Shown here one piece after another: positions 34,332 to 46,051 of a stretch of DNA of 64,000 bases. Within the stretch, counting starts at the first letter, position 1; each line of letters begins with the position of its first letter. Source of the stretch: Cavenderia fasciculata (lineage: Eukaryota; Evosea; Eumycetozoa; Acytosteliales; Cavenderiaceae). A model generated the notes under the pieces. It made no database searches. It was not told the DNA's origin and saw nothing but the letters and a program-made list of their open reading frames with translations. The stretch lies in the NCBI RefSeq assembly GCF_000203815.1, contig NW_004457639.1, forward strand, positions 1,116,001 to 1,180,000, written 5' to 3'. The position numbers and the translations under genes are program-made.

Positions 34332-37064
34332 TTATTTCTTTTTCTTTGCTTGATTATTTTTATAATTATTTGTTGTCATTATGAATAGAATTATGAGTAA
34401 TGCAAGTGATGACAATACAAAGATTGATTTGGATGTTGTAAATTTAGAAGGTTTACCAATAGTGATGGAATTGATCTTGCAACATTCCAATTGTGATTCG
34501 GTTTGTTTTAATTCTGCTTCAACATAATCATAGAATCCAGATACTTGACTATTCAATAATATTAATTGTTTTGATATTATTTCTTTTTGTGATCTACAAA
34601 ATAAAAAAGAAAAAGGAAAGAGTTAATATACATTTAAAACTTGGACTCTTCTTTTCTTTCCATTTACTTTTTCATAATTAAATCAGGAGAAAGAGTTTGT
34701 AATAGATCCAAAGAATGTTTGGTTGAATCATAGATGATATCCAATTCATCGTGTAGTTTTTTGATAGATTCTTTGATGATTGGTAATTTACTTGGTGGGG
34801 AATGATAGAATCTATCAATTAATAAACCTCCAGATGGTACATTTTCATCAATATCAAATCCTAATGAATCTAATAAATATTTCTAATTAAAATAAAAGTA
34901 AAAAATAATTAATAAACCTATTCTATTTTCTTTTTTCTTTTTTCTTTTCTATTTACATTTGTAAAATCTGAAATTAATTGTAAAGCTTGATTTAAAATAT
35001 CTGTTGAACTTTGAATACTAGTAATAATAGTATTTCTTGTGATAATATCTGTAAAGATTTGAGAGATTTCTGAAGTGTTGCCAAAGAAACCAAAAGGATG
35101 ATGACCAAATGACCAAAGATAGTTGTTTTTAATTTTATCATGTTGTGGAGAGTATCTAAAGGTTGGACCCAATAGACCTTGACAAGATGCCAATCCTGCA
35201 ACAATATTACGATTAATTAGTTTTGGTTTAATATCGACCACCTGTGATCCTTGATAATGAATTCCTTGGAATTGATAGGGTGAATGTAATACTACAATTG
35301 CTTCTTGATCCGATACTTGTAAATGGTATTTATCCAATAATATATTTTCATCTGTATTTATTAATGAAAATATATAAATTGGTAATATTTTTGTTCTTTG
35401 TATATTATCTTTAAAAAAAGAGAGAGAAAGTGAATATAGATACTCTTTTTGGTTTAATTGTTTGTTTGATTTTTACCTTTTTGATTAAAATTGGTAGGGA
35501 TTTTTGAATTTTCTTCACCAATTAAACCAGAAGCAAGTATATCATCTTCACTTTTTAATTTTAATAATAATTCTTTACTATCAATAAATGTTTTTAAACT
35601 TGATTCAAATTTACTTTGAAAAAAGAAAAGAATAGTTAATATCAACATCATATCACCACTATTACTTTGATTTACATACTTTGTAATTGGATTCAATTCA
35701 AAAGAAGAATGAGATTTGATTGATTTTGCAAGAGCCATTGAAATATGTTTATGTTCATGAATTGAATGAGCACCCATTACGACTTTGACATCAGAGAATG
35801 GGAATATTCTTTTTGATTCCTTTTCAATTAGATTTAGATCAATATCTACTTTGATCGTTTGATCATTTGGATCATAATCCTTAAATATTAAAATGGGAAT
35901 GAGAACTTTTTGAAATAAAGGTATAAAATCATAATTTGTATCTGATAAATAAACATTTTGTAAACTATTAATTATAATTGATGATAAATGTGCTTCAATT
36001 TCAACCTAAAGATAGAGAAATTAGTATATTTAAAGGTATACATATTCTTTTTCTTTTCTTTTTTTTTCATATTTACTTGAGAAGCACCTTGTAAACTTGT
36101 ACCAGAATATTCCTTATTTTGAAAATATTCAATTAATCTTGGTAATGAATCATGAGAAACTGATCCTTCTGAAATCTTTTCTTCTGTTGATTTGTGTAGA
36201 GTTGAACCATATTTGAGAGGACCAGCACTTAGATCTACCACAATATATCTACTTGCACCAATCCAAGCAGGTGCAGTTATATGATTACCCAATTTATATT
36301 GGTATACTAATCCACCCGATGATAATAATCTCTCTTTTGATGGATTGACAAAGAATATAGTATAAACTGGTTGATTTGATTGACTTGATAATCTAATTTC
36401 ATTTTCATAAAATACTTCCAATTCTTCAATTGCTAAATAATAATTTTCATTATCAACATTCTATAAGATAATTAGATAGATTAATATTATAGATCAATAT
36501 TTATAGTTGTCTTATATAGATATTTTGTTTACCGATTCAGTAGATTGTAAAAGAGAAGACATTTTTGATTCCAATTGTAATAAAGTTGAAGTTGGTAAAT
36601 GTTTGACTTGATAATCGATATCATAGTGTGATAGTAATGGTTTTGGGTGATACAATCTTTCTTGATCATCAAAGATATGAAATAGTTTACTATAGATTGA
36701 TGTATGAATGGAACGAGGTCTATGTGTTGGGAATGAATCAAACAATAGTTGTTGTAATGACTTGTTATCCAAACTATAACCATATCCACCATCTCTTTGA
36801 AATCCAATTAATAATATTTGTAATTTAAATGGTATTCCTCCTGGTTCATCCTAATAGAAAAACAAACAATAAAATAAAAGTAAGTATATGTATGTATGTA
36901 TGTATGTATCTTTCTTTTTAAAAGTTAAGTTGTATCTATCATACTTGAATTATATTTGTTGTTGTTGATGTATGAGGTGTATTTCTTGTTGATTGACTAT
37001 TAACAAATAGCAATAGTAACAACAAATACAATAATATACATATAAATCTATTATTATTATACAT
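34332..37064 (-). CDS. large secretory-pathway membrane protein, DUF7906/At3g28720-like, 8 exons, 737 aa
   Basis: Exons 37064-36945, 36850-36533, 36460-36077, 36005-35680, 35613-35477, 35408-34957, 34882-34668 and 34593-34332 sum to 2214 nt. The protein has a signal peptide ([17 protein letters not shown]), a large lumenal or extracellular region and one membrane helix near the C-terminus (SIFVLSSLALLIILFIM) before a basic tail. Blocks such as RYIVVDLSAGPLKYG, NIQRTKILPIYIFSL, RNIVAGLASCQGLLGP and WSFGHHPFGFFGN followed by ISQIFTDIITRNTI resemble a conserved plant membrane protein group (At3g28720/At5g58100 type), as I recall it. No enzymatic activity is known to me. The gene shares a 163-bp divergent promoter with ATP10. 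Confidence 0.85.
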
Positions 37065-37227
37065 CTTTTTACTTTTAAATGACACTATGATGTTCAAACC
37101 ATCCACTTTAAGGTCATACACACCTCTTTAGAGCTAAAAAACTCAAGTACTCACAAAACGATGAAAACGATCATTCATTCATTCATTCGTTGATTCATTT
37201 TCTTTTTACTTATTATACTTTTATAGA
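37065..37227. promoter_or_regulatory. short bidirectional promoter between the DUF7906-like gene and ATP10
   Basis: Only 163 bp separate the two start codons. It contains a GC-richer patch (37085-37130) flanked by A/T runs and CATT repeats (37173-37188). Both genes must be driven from here or from inside each other. Confidence 0.5.
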
Positions 37228-38070
37228 ATGAATCAAATATTTAAAAGAACTACAACTACAACTATACAATGTTTATCATCATGTAATACACATCAATCAT
37301 CCAATATAAACATTTCAAAAACAACATTACTTTTCAACAAACCAACTACTTTTACTTCCTCTACTACAAGAAATATATCATTTTTAAAATTTTTAAATCC
37401 ATTCAACTATTATAACAAAGATGATAATGTAAATACATCACAAAAGAAAAGAATTCAATATGAATTAAAAGAAGGTATATCGTGGGACTATAAAGAGATT
37501 CTAAATAATCCCAATATGAAGTTGTTCTATGGTACACCACGGGCCATCCCACTTGTGCAATCACATGATTGCCCGAAATTTCAAGCAGTCGATCTCTATG
37601 GCAAGACAGTCGATTATCCCGAGGCATTGCCATCGGACGGTAAACCAATGTTGATGTGTGTCACTTTGAAACCATATTTTGGACAACACTTTGTCGACAG
37701 TTGGACGGAACCTTGGAAGAATCGTTATCCTCATCTTCCAGTACACCATGTCGTACTCTACTATCAAAATGCCTACAAATTCCTTGGTTCCTTTATAAAG
37801 GGGTCGAGAAGAACCAAACAACAACAATCGGGTGTACTCGAGTATTGGAGTCACCAACCTATCAACTTTTTAAAAGATGTAAACAATATTCACGATACTT
37901 TGACCATTTCAAATCCTCTTGGCGCATACACCTATCTCATTGTTGATGGTAAAATTAGATGGAAAGCTTCTGGAAAATCAACTCCTGAAGAATTGGATCA
38001 TTTATTTAAAATTACTCAAAATTTAATTGATACAAAACAAAAAGAAAAAGAAAAGGAAAAAGAGAAATAA
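37228..38070 (+). CDS. atp10: ATP10-like mitochondrial ATP synthase assembly factor, 280 aa, single exon
   Basis: ATP10 is a mitochondrial inner-membrane chaperone for Atp6 during assembly of the F0 sector. The N-terminal 60 residues are rich in Thr, Ser, Lys and Arg with few acids, fitting a transit peptide. The family core starts at CPKFQAVDLYGKTVDYPEAL (about 115) and continues through MCVTLKPYFGQHFVDSW, a thioredoxin-like fold without the CxxC. It ends with NPLGAYTYLIVDGKIRWKAS and GKSTPEELDHLF, which matches the conserved C-terminal motif. It converges with UBIAD1, with 66 bp between the stops. Confidence 0.88.
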   Translation: MNQIFKRTTTTTIQCLSSCNTHQSSNINISKTTLLFNKPTTFTSSTTRNISFLKFLNPFNYYNKDDNVNTSQKKRIQYELKEGISWDYKEILNNPNMKLFYGTPRAIPLVQSHDCPKFQAVDLYGKTVDYPEALPSDGKPMLMCVTLKPYFGQHFVDSWTEPWKNRYPHLPVHHVVLYYQNAYKFLGSFIKGSRRTKQQQSGVLEYWSHQPINFLKDVNNIHDTLTISNPLGAYTYLIVDGKIRWKASGKSTPEELDHLFKITQNLIDTKQKEKEKEKEK

Positions 38071-38136
38071 TAAAATAGGTGTATTTACAAATATATATAT
38101 ATTATATATTATATATTATATTATTATTATTTTAAT

Positions 38137-39255
38137 TTATTGGTAATCTGAAACTAAAATACCAATTGTATGTAGACCAGCGAAAAAGAATGAAATGATT
38201 GCAGCTTCTGCATCTAATTGATCCCATTGTTGATTATAAAACTTTTTAAATAATGTAAATACTTTTGGTAATAAAATAAATGGTAATAACATCATTTGTG
38301 AGTTTTGTTTTAATGCCATATATACTATCATTCCATATGCCCTAAAAAATTAAAAATCAAAATCAAATTAAGTAAATATATTCTCTTTCTATTCTTTTCT
38401 TTTTTCTTTTCAGACATACAAAGAATAATAAATTACTAATAGAATAAAACTATTATTTTGACCAAGAATATTAGCTAGGGTAGATACATTTGCATCCTTG
38501 TCTGATTTGGCATCACGAGTGTTGTTTACGTGAAGGATAGCAGTGACAAGGAAAGCAGTTGGGATACAGTAGTAGATTGGGGATAGTGCAAGAAAGTTGG
38601 TTTGTCCGATAAACCCACCCAATGCAAGGATGGGACCAAACTCGATGAATATGGTGAGGTCACCCATTGCATAGTACTTTAGAGGAATGGGTCCGGATGT
38701 ATAGCAAGCAAACAAGATGAATCCACAAAAACAAAGTGGAATCAACTCTCCGACAATCGTGTTGATGTCTCCTATACGAACCATCAGAGCAATCAATGCG
38801 GCGACACATGCCGTCAATGTACCACCAATCATCCAAACCACGTTGGTACGTGTCAATCCATAGTCAAAGAGTGTGCGATCAGCTGCGCTCTCGTGAGTGT
38901 CAACCTCGTTGGCGTGGTCAAAGTAGCTGTTCATTAGATTCGACAGACATTGCAATCCGATGGCTCCAATCATCGTGATGGCAAAGTTGATTGGGTCAAA
39001 CTGTTCGACCTCTTTAAATGCCACTGCCGCTCCAATAGCTACCGTGCCTGTCGATGCTGTCAATGACCATGGTCTCAATGCCATTATAAAACTCTTTAAA
39101 TTTGGTTTGACATTACTACTACTACTACTGTTCTTGTTCTTTTTACTACTACTATTAACTGCTGTATCTTTTGCGGTTGCAGTCGAATCAACAACAACAC
39201 CACCACTCTTTTTGTTGTTGTTGTTCTTTTCTACTTTTCTTAATGTTGTACTCAT
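38137..39255 (-). CDS. ubiad1: UBIAD1-type UbiA prenyltransferase, 2 exons, 346 aa
   Basis: UBIAD1-type enzymes are intramembrane prenyltransferases that attach isoprenoid chains to aromatic rings to make menaquinone or related quinones. Exons 39255-38420 and 38341-38137 total 1041 nt. A low-complexity N-terminus (1-50) precedes the core at about 52 (SFIMALRPWSLTASTGTVAIG). The first Asp-rich motif is NSYFDHANEVD (109-119). The second lies around HVNNTRDAKSDKDAN, with the substrate-binding Asn and Asp residues in place. About eight membrane helices are visible. The core is intact, and I see no truncation. Confidence 0.92.
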
Positions 39256-39882
39256 TTCTTTTGATCTCTATCTCTGCAGAATGAAAATAAGCTATTTAGA
39301 TTAAATTAATTCTTGATCAGTTGACTTCACACAAAATGGGTGGTTTTTTTGTTTTTTTTTTAATTTAATTTTTGATATGGTTTTTGAAGATATGTGCTTA
39401 TCTATTTTAAAAAACAAAATGATAAACAAATATATTGGTTCTATTGTTTGGTTAGGATATATATCTCTCTTGGTCAGATATATAGGATTTTTATGCCATA
39501 AAAAATCTTTAACGAAACGAATAAAGGTTTTTTATTAAAATTAAAAAGGGTATGATTATTTGTCCAAACACAATAAACAAGAGTTATTTTTCTTTATTAT
39601 CCAAAATTCAAATAAGAAAGAAAATTAATTAATTTTTAAGACGGTATTAAAATCAAAATTTTGAATACCTTTTGAGAGTAAAAACAAACATTTGCCGTCG
39701 CATGGAAATGACAGTGGTTAAAAATAGGAATTCATTTTTAAGACATATGAACCCCACAATGAGAGAGGGGAGTTAATTTCGTACTGTTATACATGAGTGG
39801 GAGTTGCTTTTATTTCGGAAGTCAACTAAATATTAATTTGGAAATTACAATAGATAATCAAACATCTATGAATTTTTTGCCA
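39256..39882. other. intergenic, UBIAD1 promoter side, no gene
   Basis: AT-rich DNA without open frames or repeats of note. An (A/T)-rich stretch precedes the tRNA-Asn block. Confidence 0.5.
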
Positions 39883-40126
39883 GCCTATAAATAGGCGAAA
39901 AATGTTTTTAGAATCATCCAAAAAATAGGCTTCTATGGCTCAGTAGGCAGAGCATGCGGCTGTTAACCGCAGGGTCGTTGGTTCGATCCCAACTAGGAGC
40001 GACTTTATTGCATGTTTTTTCTGGCTGCCGCCTGGCCACATGCCAATTTTTTCATTATATTCTTGTTCTACACACAATTCCCTACATTTTCATCCATATA
40101 TCATTAAAATTGATCAAATCCTGACC
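39883..40126 (+). repeat. duplicated block carrying tRNA-Asn (partner of 10285-10526)
   Basis: This is the inverted second copy of the block at 10285-10526, 29 kb away. It spans from the GCCTATAAATAGGC palindrome (39883-39896) upstream of the tRNA to CCTGACC at about 40120-40126. Confidence 0.85.
39929..40001 (+). tRNA. tRNA-Asn (anticodon GTT), copy 2
   Basis: The sequence is identical to the tRNA at 10408-10480: acceptor GCTTCTA/TAGGAGC, anticodon loop CTGTTAA, T-arm GTTGG-TTCGATC-CCAAC. A T6 terminator follows at 40015-40020. There is no intron. Confidence 0.96.
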
Positions 40127-40797
40127 ATAAAAACCCACACCAGATGAAAAATGATAAAAAAAATGGAAATCATAAAACATTCTTTCAAACTTGGATACAG
40201 TTATTTTATTTTCTTTTGCTCACTAAAGTGAATTTTTTCTTTCTATAAACAATTGACTACAATTTTACGATGTTTGATTAAAATTGGTAAAGTCTGTATG
40301 ACCAAAAACTAATTCCTGATTAATATCAAAAAAATCTAAAAGGTTCAAGGGTTCAACAAAAAATGATTCTCTTGGCAAGCAATACCATTAGTGAGTCACA
40401 TAAGATCAATAAACTCAAAATTAAAAAAAATCATAATGGCTCATGTTTCTCATTATATCCAATTCTTGTAGGATTCTTTAGTCCCAATCTTAAATGATTA
40501 ACTAATATAAACAAACAAACATCTTGGTTTCTAGTGATTCCCATTTCATTGGGAAAATCACCAGCCCATCCTCGATCGAATTTCGAGGTTTCGAAACCTC
40601 GAAAAAAAGAAAGTTGTTTTTGAAGCTCTGGGCCAAGTCGGAACAATTCTCGTTGTCTCAAGGAATTTTCCTTTAGCTTTCTCTGTTCCTTTGATATATA
40701 TACTTAAAACTTCATCTACTATTTAAACATTACAATAGCACATATACAACAAATAAATAAATATAAGTAAGATAGATAGATAGATAAACAGATAGAG
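40127..40797. other. intergenic, no confident gene
   Basis: A minus-strand frame at 40431-40661 (76 codons) has no recognised motif and overlaps a perfect palindrome, so I do not call it. The last 100 bp are AT-rich, with GATA repeats just before the next gene. Confidence 0.45.
40581..40604. repeat. perfect 24-bp palindrome
   Basis: TTTCGAGGTTTC is followed directly by its reverse complement. It could be a protein-binding site or a cruciform; no loop separates the arms. Confidence 0.85.
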
Positions 40798-41104
40798 ATG
40801 GAAGAACTTAAGAAATCAATTGACGAGGGTATAGATTACATTGGAACTGTTGATGATTCTGGTTCTATTACAGCTCATATTATAAAGATTATCTCTGGAG
40901 AGACAGAGGCTAAAACTGATACAGAAAAGAGAAAGGCTCTTGATCTATTCCTTGGTGGCATGACAGCAGTATGTATCATTGGTGCGCACCAAATCAAAGT
41001 TTGTAGTTGATATACTAATATTATTCTTTAATTTAACTGAATTATAGGATGAATGCCGATATGAATTGATAGACAAGTGGTTCGAATTATTTACCAAGTG
41101 CTAA
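40798..41104 (+). CDS. small acidic helical protein, unknown, 2 exons, 75 aa
   Basis: Exons 40798-40968 and 41048-41104 join in frame (donor GTATGT, acceptor TTATAG). The protein is short and mostly helical (MEELKKSIDEGIDYIG, then KRKALDLFLGGMTADECRYE) and has no signal peptide. It ends WFELFTKC, with a C-terminal Cys. I do not recognise it. The intron, the biased codons and the clean start after a GATA-rich leader suggest a real gene. Confidence 0.6.
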
Positions 41105-42476
41105 TAATATATATAAACAAACTTTGTATAATACTAAATAAACTATTGATAGATAGATAATGAGTCATATTAGACATTAATTGATGATTTACCAACAAAT
41201 GAATGAATGAATGATTCATAGGGTTATAAAGTTTAATTAATTAATTAATTAATCGGTCGGTTAGTTGCTTGGGTATAATTTAAATAGCCCTTTTTTTTAT
41301 AATCAATGATCATCAAATATTAATACAAAAAAAAGAATAATAATTATCTACTATTATTATTATTATTATTTACAATCATTATCAGAATCATCTTGTGCTT
41401 TTTGTAAATTTAGAGCACCTAGAAGATGTAGTTGATCTCTTATCTTTCTTTTTTTTTTATATATCATGTAACAATAATAAAGTATGTTGATAACACATAA
41501 AAAGCTATAATAAACATAGAATTAATTAATGATACTTATTCTAGATTTAAATATAGTATTACCTATTACCCAATTGATTGAGTAGCATTGGAGAGATAGA
41601 TGCACACACAAATTAGGTTCAAAGACATTAACCTCGATGTAGAATACTTTTCAGTGGTTTACATGTTAAATGTAGACACCTTCAATGTACAACCGACAAT
41701 TGCTCAAGTTTTATTGACAGATCAAACGATTATTGGACAAGACTCAATTTAGTAGACAATATAATTGAATCAAGTTAACTTGAATCATATTTCTATAGGA
41801 ATTGGAAATTTGGTGACAAGCGGAAAACAACTGTGAATGATATTTATTGGACAAGTAGGTTTTATTGTTTCATTATAAATTGACAGTGTCGCTCGAGTGT
41901 GATTCTCTCTAACAACAAATACCATCTTTTTTCTAAATACTCCATCACAACAAATCAACTATCATTTGTCAATCTTCCAATTCCAGGTTATATTCCATCA
42001 CGATTATTAGATCCTTCTATGAATATTATACACCATAGGTTGAATTTAAATACAATGTATCTGGAGGATCGATACATGTCTATTCATACAACCAAATCCA
42101 TTTTGTTAGATGAATTGGTTAAAGTTTGGTTTGTTCATTTGAAACATGTTCTGACTATCAGAATTTGACATAAATTAATGAAATCTTGCAAGCTAGTATG
42201 TTAACTTAAACTCCCCTAAAAAGCAAACAGAATTATATCTTGACTCCTTTTTTTTTTTTAAAAAAAGACACCACAAGTGTTTTGGTATTAATAGATCAAC
42301 AACATAAATGAATGGTATCAATTTAAATTTATCGAATTTTTGGTTTTAAATTCTCGTACCATCACATTGATCGATTTTGATTGATAGAATGGTATAAAAC
42401 AGTAATCATATCATTCTTCAATCATCAAATTCAACCCAAATCAATTTACCAATTAACTACTACCTTTTTTTCAAAA
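41105..42476. other. gene-poor tract with possible gene relic
   Basis: A plus-strand frame at 41899-42168 (about 89 codons; NQLSFVNLPIPGYIPSRLLD) looks protein-like but has no valid exon partners. Coding-like words also occur at 41610-41860 in broken frames. This may be a dead gene. TTAATTAATTAATTAA (41234-41252) and TTA repeats (about 41353-41370) are simple sequence. Confidence 0.35.
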
Positions 42477-42886
42477 ATGTCAAAATTATCAATCTCTTTA
42501 GCCATTATTTTTTGTTTTGCCTTTGTATTTGCAAATGCAAAGTATGTAGATCTTTTTCACTTCATGAAATATATTCTAAAAAATATTTTTCTTTTTCTTT
42601 TACTTTTTTTTTTTTGTTTTTTTTAAATCTAGTTACTAGTGTGATTCAAAATGGTAAACAATTGGTGATATCTTATAATCCAGCAGGTTCAATGGTCATG
42701 CAACACCAACTCAAGTTGAATGGTGGTGTCCAAGCTTGGATCAACCCTTACTGTAATATGGCCAGTCCAATCGTCTGTAATCTTCCAACTGTCCCTCCAT
42801 GTGACACTGTCTATCTCCATGTCATCCCAATGCTTGGTGGTCCAAACTTGTACTTTAATTATCCATTCAACTATACTGTCGCTTAA
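42477..42886 (+). CDS. small secreted protein, 2 exons, 103 aa
   Basis: Exon 1 (42477-42541) encodes a signal peptide (MSKLSISLAIIFCFAFVFANA). Exon 2 (42640-42886) encodes about 80 residues with beta-strand character, starting VIQNGKQLVISYNPAGSMV, containing four Cys (NPYCNM, VCNL, PPCDT) and ending FNYPFNYTVA. The acceptor used is TTACTAG at 42633-42639; the upstream TCTAG would give an immediate stop. It is likely exported. I do not recognise the family; small secreted Cys proteins of this size are common and fast-evolving in dictyostelids. Confidence 0.75.
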
Positions 42887-43366
42887 AAGTCCAAACTAAA
42901 ATATTATTAATATTATGATTAATTCATTAATAAATTAAAAATATTGTAATTTTTTTTTTTTGTCCAATTCAATTGAATTACCATATCTTTATTCTTATTA
43001 ATTTTAATAATTGATAAATATCATATTAAAAAAAAAAACAAATGTTTTAGTCATAAAACTTTGGGTGATTTTTGTTTTTCAATTGGCATGGAGTTTTTAT
43101 AGAAGAAGAGGATAAATGTAGGAAACATTGTGAAGAACATAAATATTACATAAAAATGAGTATGGAGAAAACCTCGATATGGAAAACATCAAAATTTTTA
43201 AAAGCCCTGTTTTTTGTTTGTTTTTTGTGGCTCCAACATTTGATGTGTTTTGACCATCAGAATTTGATGGAATTTGATGAAACTTTGATAGAAATGTAGA
43301 TATAAGTGTGGAGAATACAAGGGTGACAAAAAAAATCGGAGGCAGCATAGATAACAGCAATAAAAT
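42887..43366. other. intergenic, no gene seen
   Basis: AT-rich DNA. The overlapping short frames on both strands (43072-43299 and 43097-43360) lack motifs. Nothing supportable. Confidence 0.45.
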
Positions 43367-43439
43367 TGCTCATTGCAGGGATCGAACCTGCGACCGCGGC
43401 GTTATTAGCACCGTGCTCTACCGACTTTTCTAAACGAGC
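43367..43439 (-). tRNA. tRNA-Ile (anticodon AAT) with disrupted D-arm, probably a pseudogene
   Basis: Acceptor GCTCGTT/AATGAGC, anticodon stem CGGTG/CGCCG with loop CTAATAA, and T-arm GCAGG-TTCGATC-CCTGC are intact, with discriminator A. The 5' half of the D-stem reads GAAA where GCTC is needed to pair with GAGC, leaving at most one pair. The same change spoils the A box (TAGAAAAGTCGG instead of TAGCTCAGTCGG). Downstream there is only a T4 run. This copy is therefore unlikely to be transcribed or folded normally, unless the change is an assembly error. Confidence 0.85.
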
Positions 43440-44120
43440 AATTTTTGATGAAAACACTTTTCCTATTCGCGTTTTGACGCCAATTATCACCAAACATTTC
43501 CTTTGTTCATATCAAACATATCAAAGCAACCAAATACACCACTGAATTATATAATACTAGACAAAGAAACTACAAAAAATCCTTCTATAAATTGTTAAAT
43601 ATGTGAAGGGTATTCTACCTTTTTTGTTGAACATTTTTCAGTTAAAAAGAATTGTTCTTTTTAATGGACTTTCCCTTCAATTCATTTTCAATTTCACTTG
43701 CATACTAGCCCTTTTGGGAATAGTCCCCTATTTAATTATCTGATGAATATAGATAGAGGATTATGACACTTCCTATTATCAATTGACATTTCATATTTGT
43801 TTCAACATTTTTTTTCTATAAAAAAAATTGCTATTGGTTTCAATTGCAATTGAGGCATGCAATGAAGATAAACAATCTTGTTACTATGACCTTCCTAAAA
43901 TAAGTACATAAATTTTAATATTTTTGAATTATTTTCATATCAGCTCGATGTTGTCCCCTGGGTGTGGTTTTGGCAAAAACAACTTTTTCACAAATTAAAA
44001 AAAAATTAAAGTTGTTTGATGTTTCAAACTGTGTTCATCTTCATTCAATTTCACTACAATCCTATATTATATTATATCTATCTATCTATCTATTTCTAGA
44101 GTTTATATATATTATCAAAA
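43440..44120. other. intergenic, no gene seen
   Basis: AT-rich DNA with ATCT repeats (about 44077-44092) just before the GGT gene. No coding or RNA feature is supported. Confidence 0.5.
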
Positions 44121-45994
44121 ATGTTTAAAGAAAATGATGATTATAGTTCACGTTCACCATTGTATGCAACCAATGGTGTATGTTCATCAAGTCAACCACT
44201 AGCATCACAAGTAGGCATTGACATTTTAAAGAGAGGAGGTAATGCAGCTGATGCAGCTGTTGCAATGGCTGCAGTTATGAATCTAACCCAACCTTGGTAT
44301 GTATACATATATATAGAGTATAATAATAATAGTATTAACAATGTACGTACAACCTCTACTAAATACATGTTTCTTTTTTACTTTCTCTTTTATATAGTTC
44401 AACAGGAATAGGAGGAGATTGTTTTATGATTTATTATGATGCAAAGACCAAAGAGATTCATGGTATGAATGGTAGTGGTAGAGCACCAGAAGCATTGACA
44501 TTGCAATTGGTCAAAGAAAAGGGTATTACAGGTGACTGCTTACCACCATACAGCGCATTGACAGTGACTGTCCCAGGTGCAGCTGCCGCATGGTGCGACA
44601 CTATCGAAAAGTTTGGTTCTGGCAAGCTCACAATGACCGACATTTTAACACCGGCCATTGAATATTGCGAACTAGGTGTACCCATCCAATCGAAAACCTC
44701 CATGTGGTGGGAAGCATCTATGGACCAACTCATGACAGGTCCACACTCTTCCGAACTACTAATCAATGGTCAACCACCCAAACCTGGTCAAATATTTAAA
44801 AATCCAAACCTTGCTAAAACCTTTAAATTATTAGCTTCCAAAGGTAAAGATGGTTTTTATAAAGTAAGTAAATAATAATCATATATATTTATATATTTAA
44901 TTAATTAATTTTATTATTTTATTAGGGAGAAATTGCAAATGAAATTGTCAAAGTAATAAAGGAATTGGGAGGTGTACTAAGTTTAAAAGATTTAGAAAAT
45001 CATAAAACAACATTTGATAAACCAATTCATATTAATTATAGAGGTTATGATATCTTTGAAATTCCTCCAAATGGTCAAGGTATTACTGCTTTATTAGCTT
45101 TAAATGTAAATATAATAGAAAACCTTTTATTATTTTATTTGTATTAATTTATTTCTATTTCTTTTCTATTAGTTATTAGAAGAATATAAATTATCAGAGA
45201 TGAATCCATATTCAAAAGAACATTTACATTTATTGATTGAATCTTTGAGAATTAGTTTTTCAGATACAAGATATTATGTAGCAGATCCAGCATTTTATGA
45301 TGCACCATTGGACAAGATGCTATCAAAAGAGTATGCACGCGAGAGAAGAAAGTTGGTAGACAAGGAAAAATGCAACAAAAATGTTGAAAAGGGTTATCCA
45401 GCCAATTCAAGCAACACCATTTATCTGACGGCCGTAGACCGAGATGGTAATGCATGTAGTTTTATCAATTCAAACTATATGTCTTTTGGTACTGGAATCA
45501 TACCAAAGGGATGTGGATTTACACTTCAAAACAGAGGCGCCAACTTTTCATTGGATCCATCTCATCCAAACAGTCTCCAACCAAACAAACGACCATACCA
45601 CACCATCATCCCAGGTATGATTCTCAAAGATGGACAATTATTTGCTAGTTTTGGTAGTATGGGAGGATTCATTCAACCACAATCACATGTTCAATTAATT
45701 GTCAATCTTATCGATCACAAGATGGATCCTCAAGCAGCAATCAATTTTCCAAAGTTTATGATTAGTGATGGTGAATCAAATGGTCGAATCATATTTGAAG
45801 ATGGTCATCAAGAGGAAAATATTAAAGGTCTAGAGAAAATGGGTCATAATGTTCAACTTGGTCCTGTCAAAGGTCACGATAGAAGAATATTTGGTAATGG
45901 TCAAATCATTGTTCAATTGACAGATGAAAATCAAAATAGAATTTATTGTTCTGGTACTGATAATAGATGTGATGGTATTTCTTCAATCTATTAA
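44121..45994 (+). CDS. YwrD-type gamma-glutamyltranspeptidase family protein, 4 exons, 547 aa
   Basis: Enzymes of this family are N-terminal-nucleophile hydrolases acting on gamma-glutamyl bonds such as that of glutathione. Exons 44121-44296, 44398-44863, 44926-45105 and 45173-45994 total 1644 nt. Residues 1-55 carry KRGGNAADAAVAMAAVMNLTQP and then STGIGGDCFMIYYDAKT, both family hallmarks. The nucleophile is predicted to be Thr356 in SSNTIYLTAVDRDGNACSF, which would start the small subunit after self-cleavage. SNYMSFGTGI, GFTLQNRGANFSLD and KRPYHTIIPGMI match the bacterial YwrD-like branch rather than the animal GGT1 branch. There is no signal peptide or membrane anchor, so the protein is probably cytosolic. 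Residues needed for catalysis look intact. It converges with the DDHD gene (57 bp between stops). Confidence 0.92.
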
Positions 45995-46051
45995 ATAAAT
46001 AAAAAAGAGGCATATATAATATATATTATTTTTAAATACTTTTTATTTTAT

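Noticed and set aside
40431-40661. Minus-strand 76-codon gene
   Set aside because: It overlaps the perfect palindrome, has no motif and no codon bias typical of the neighbours.
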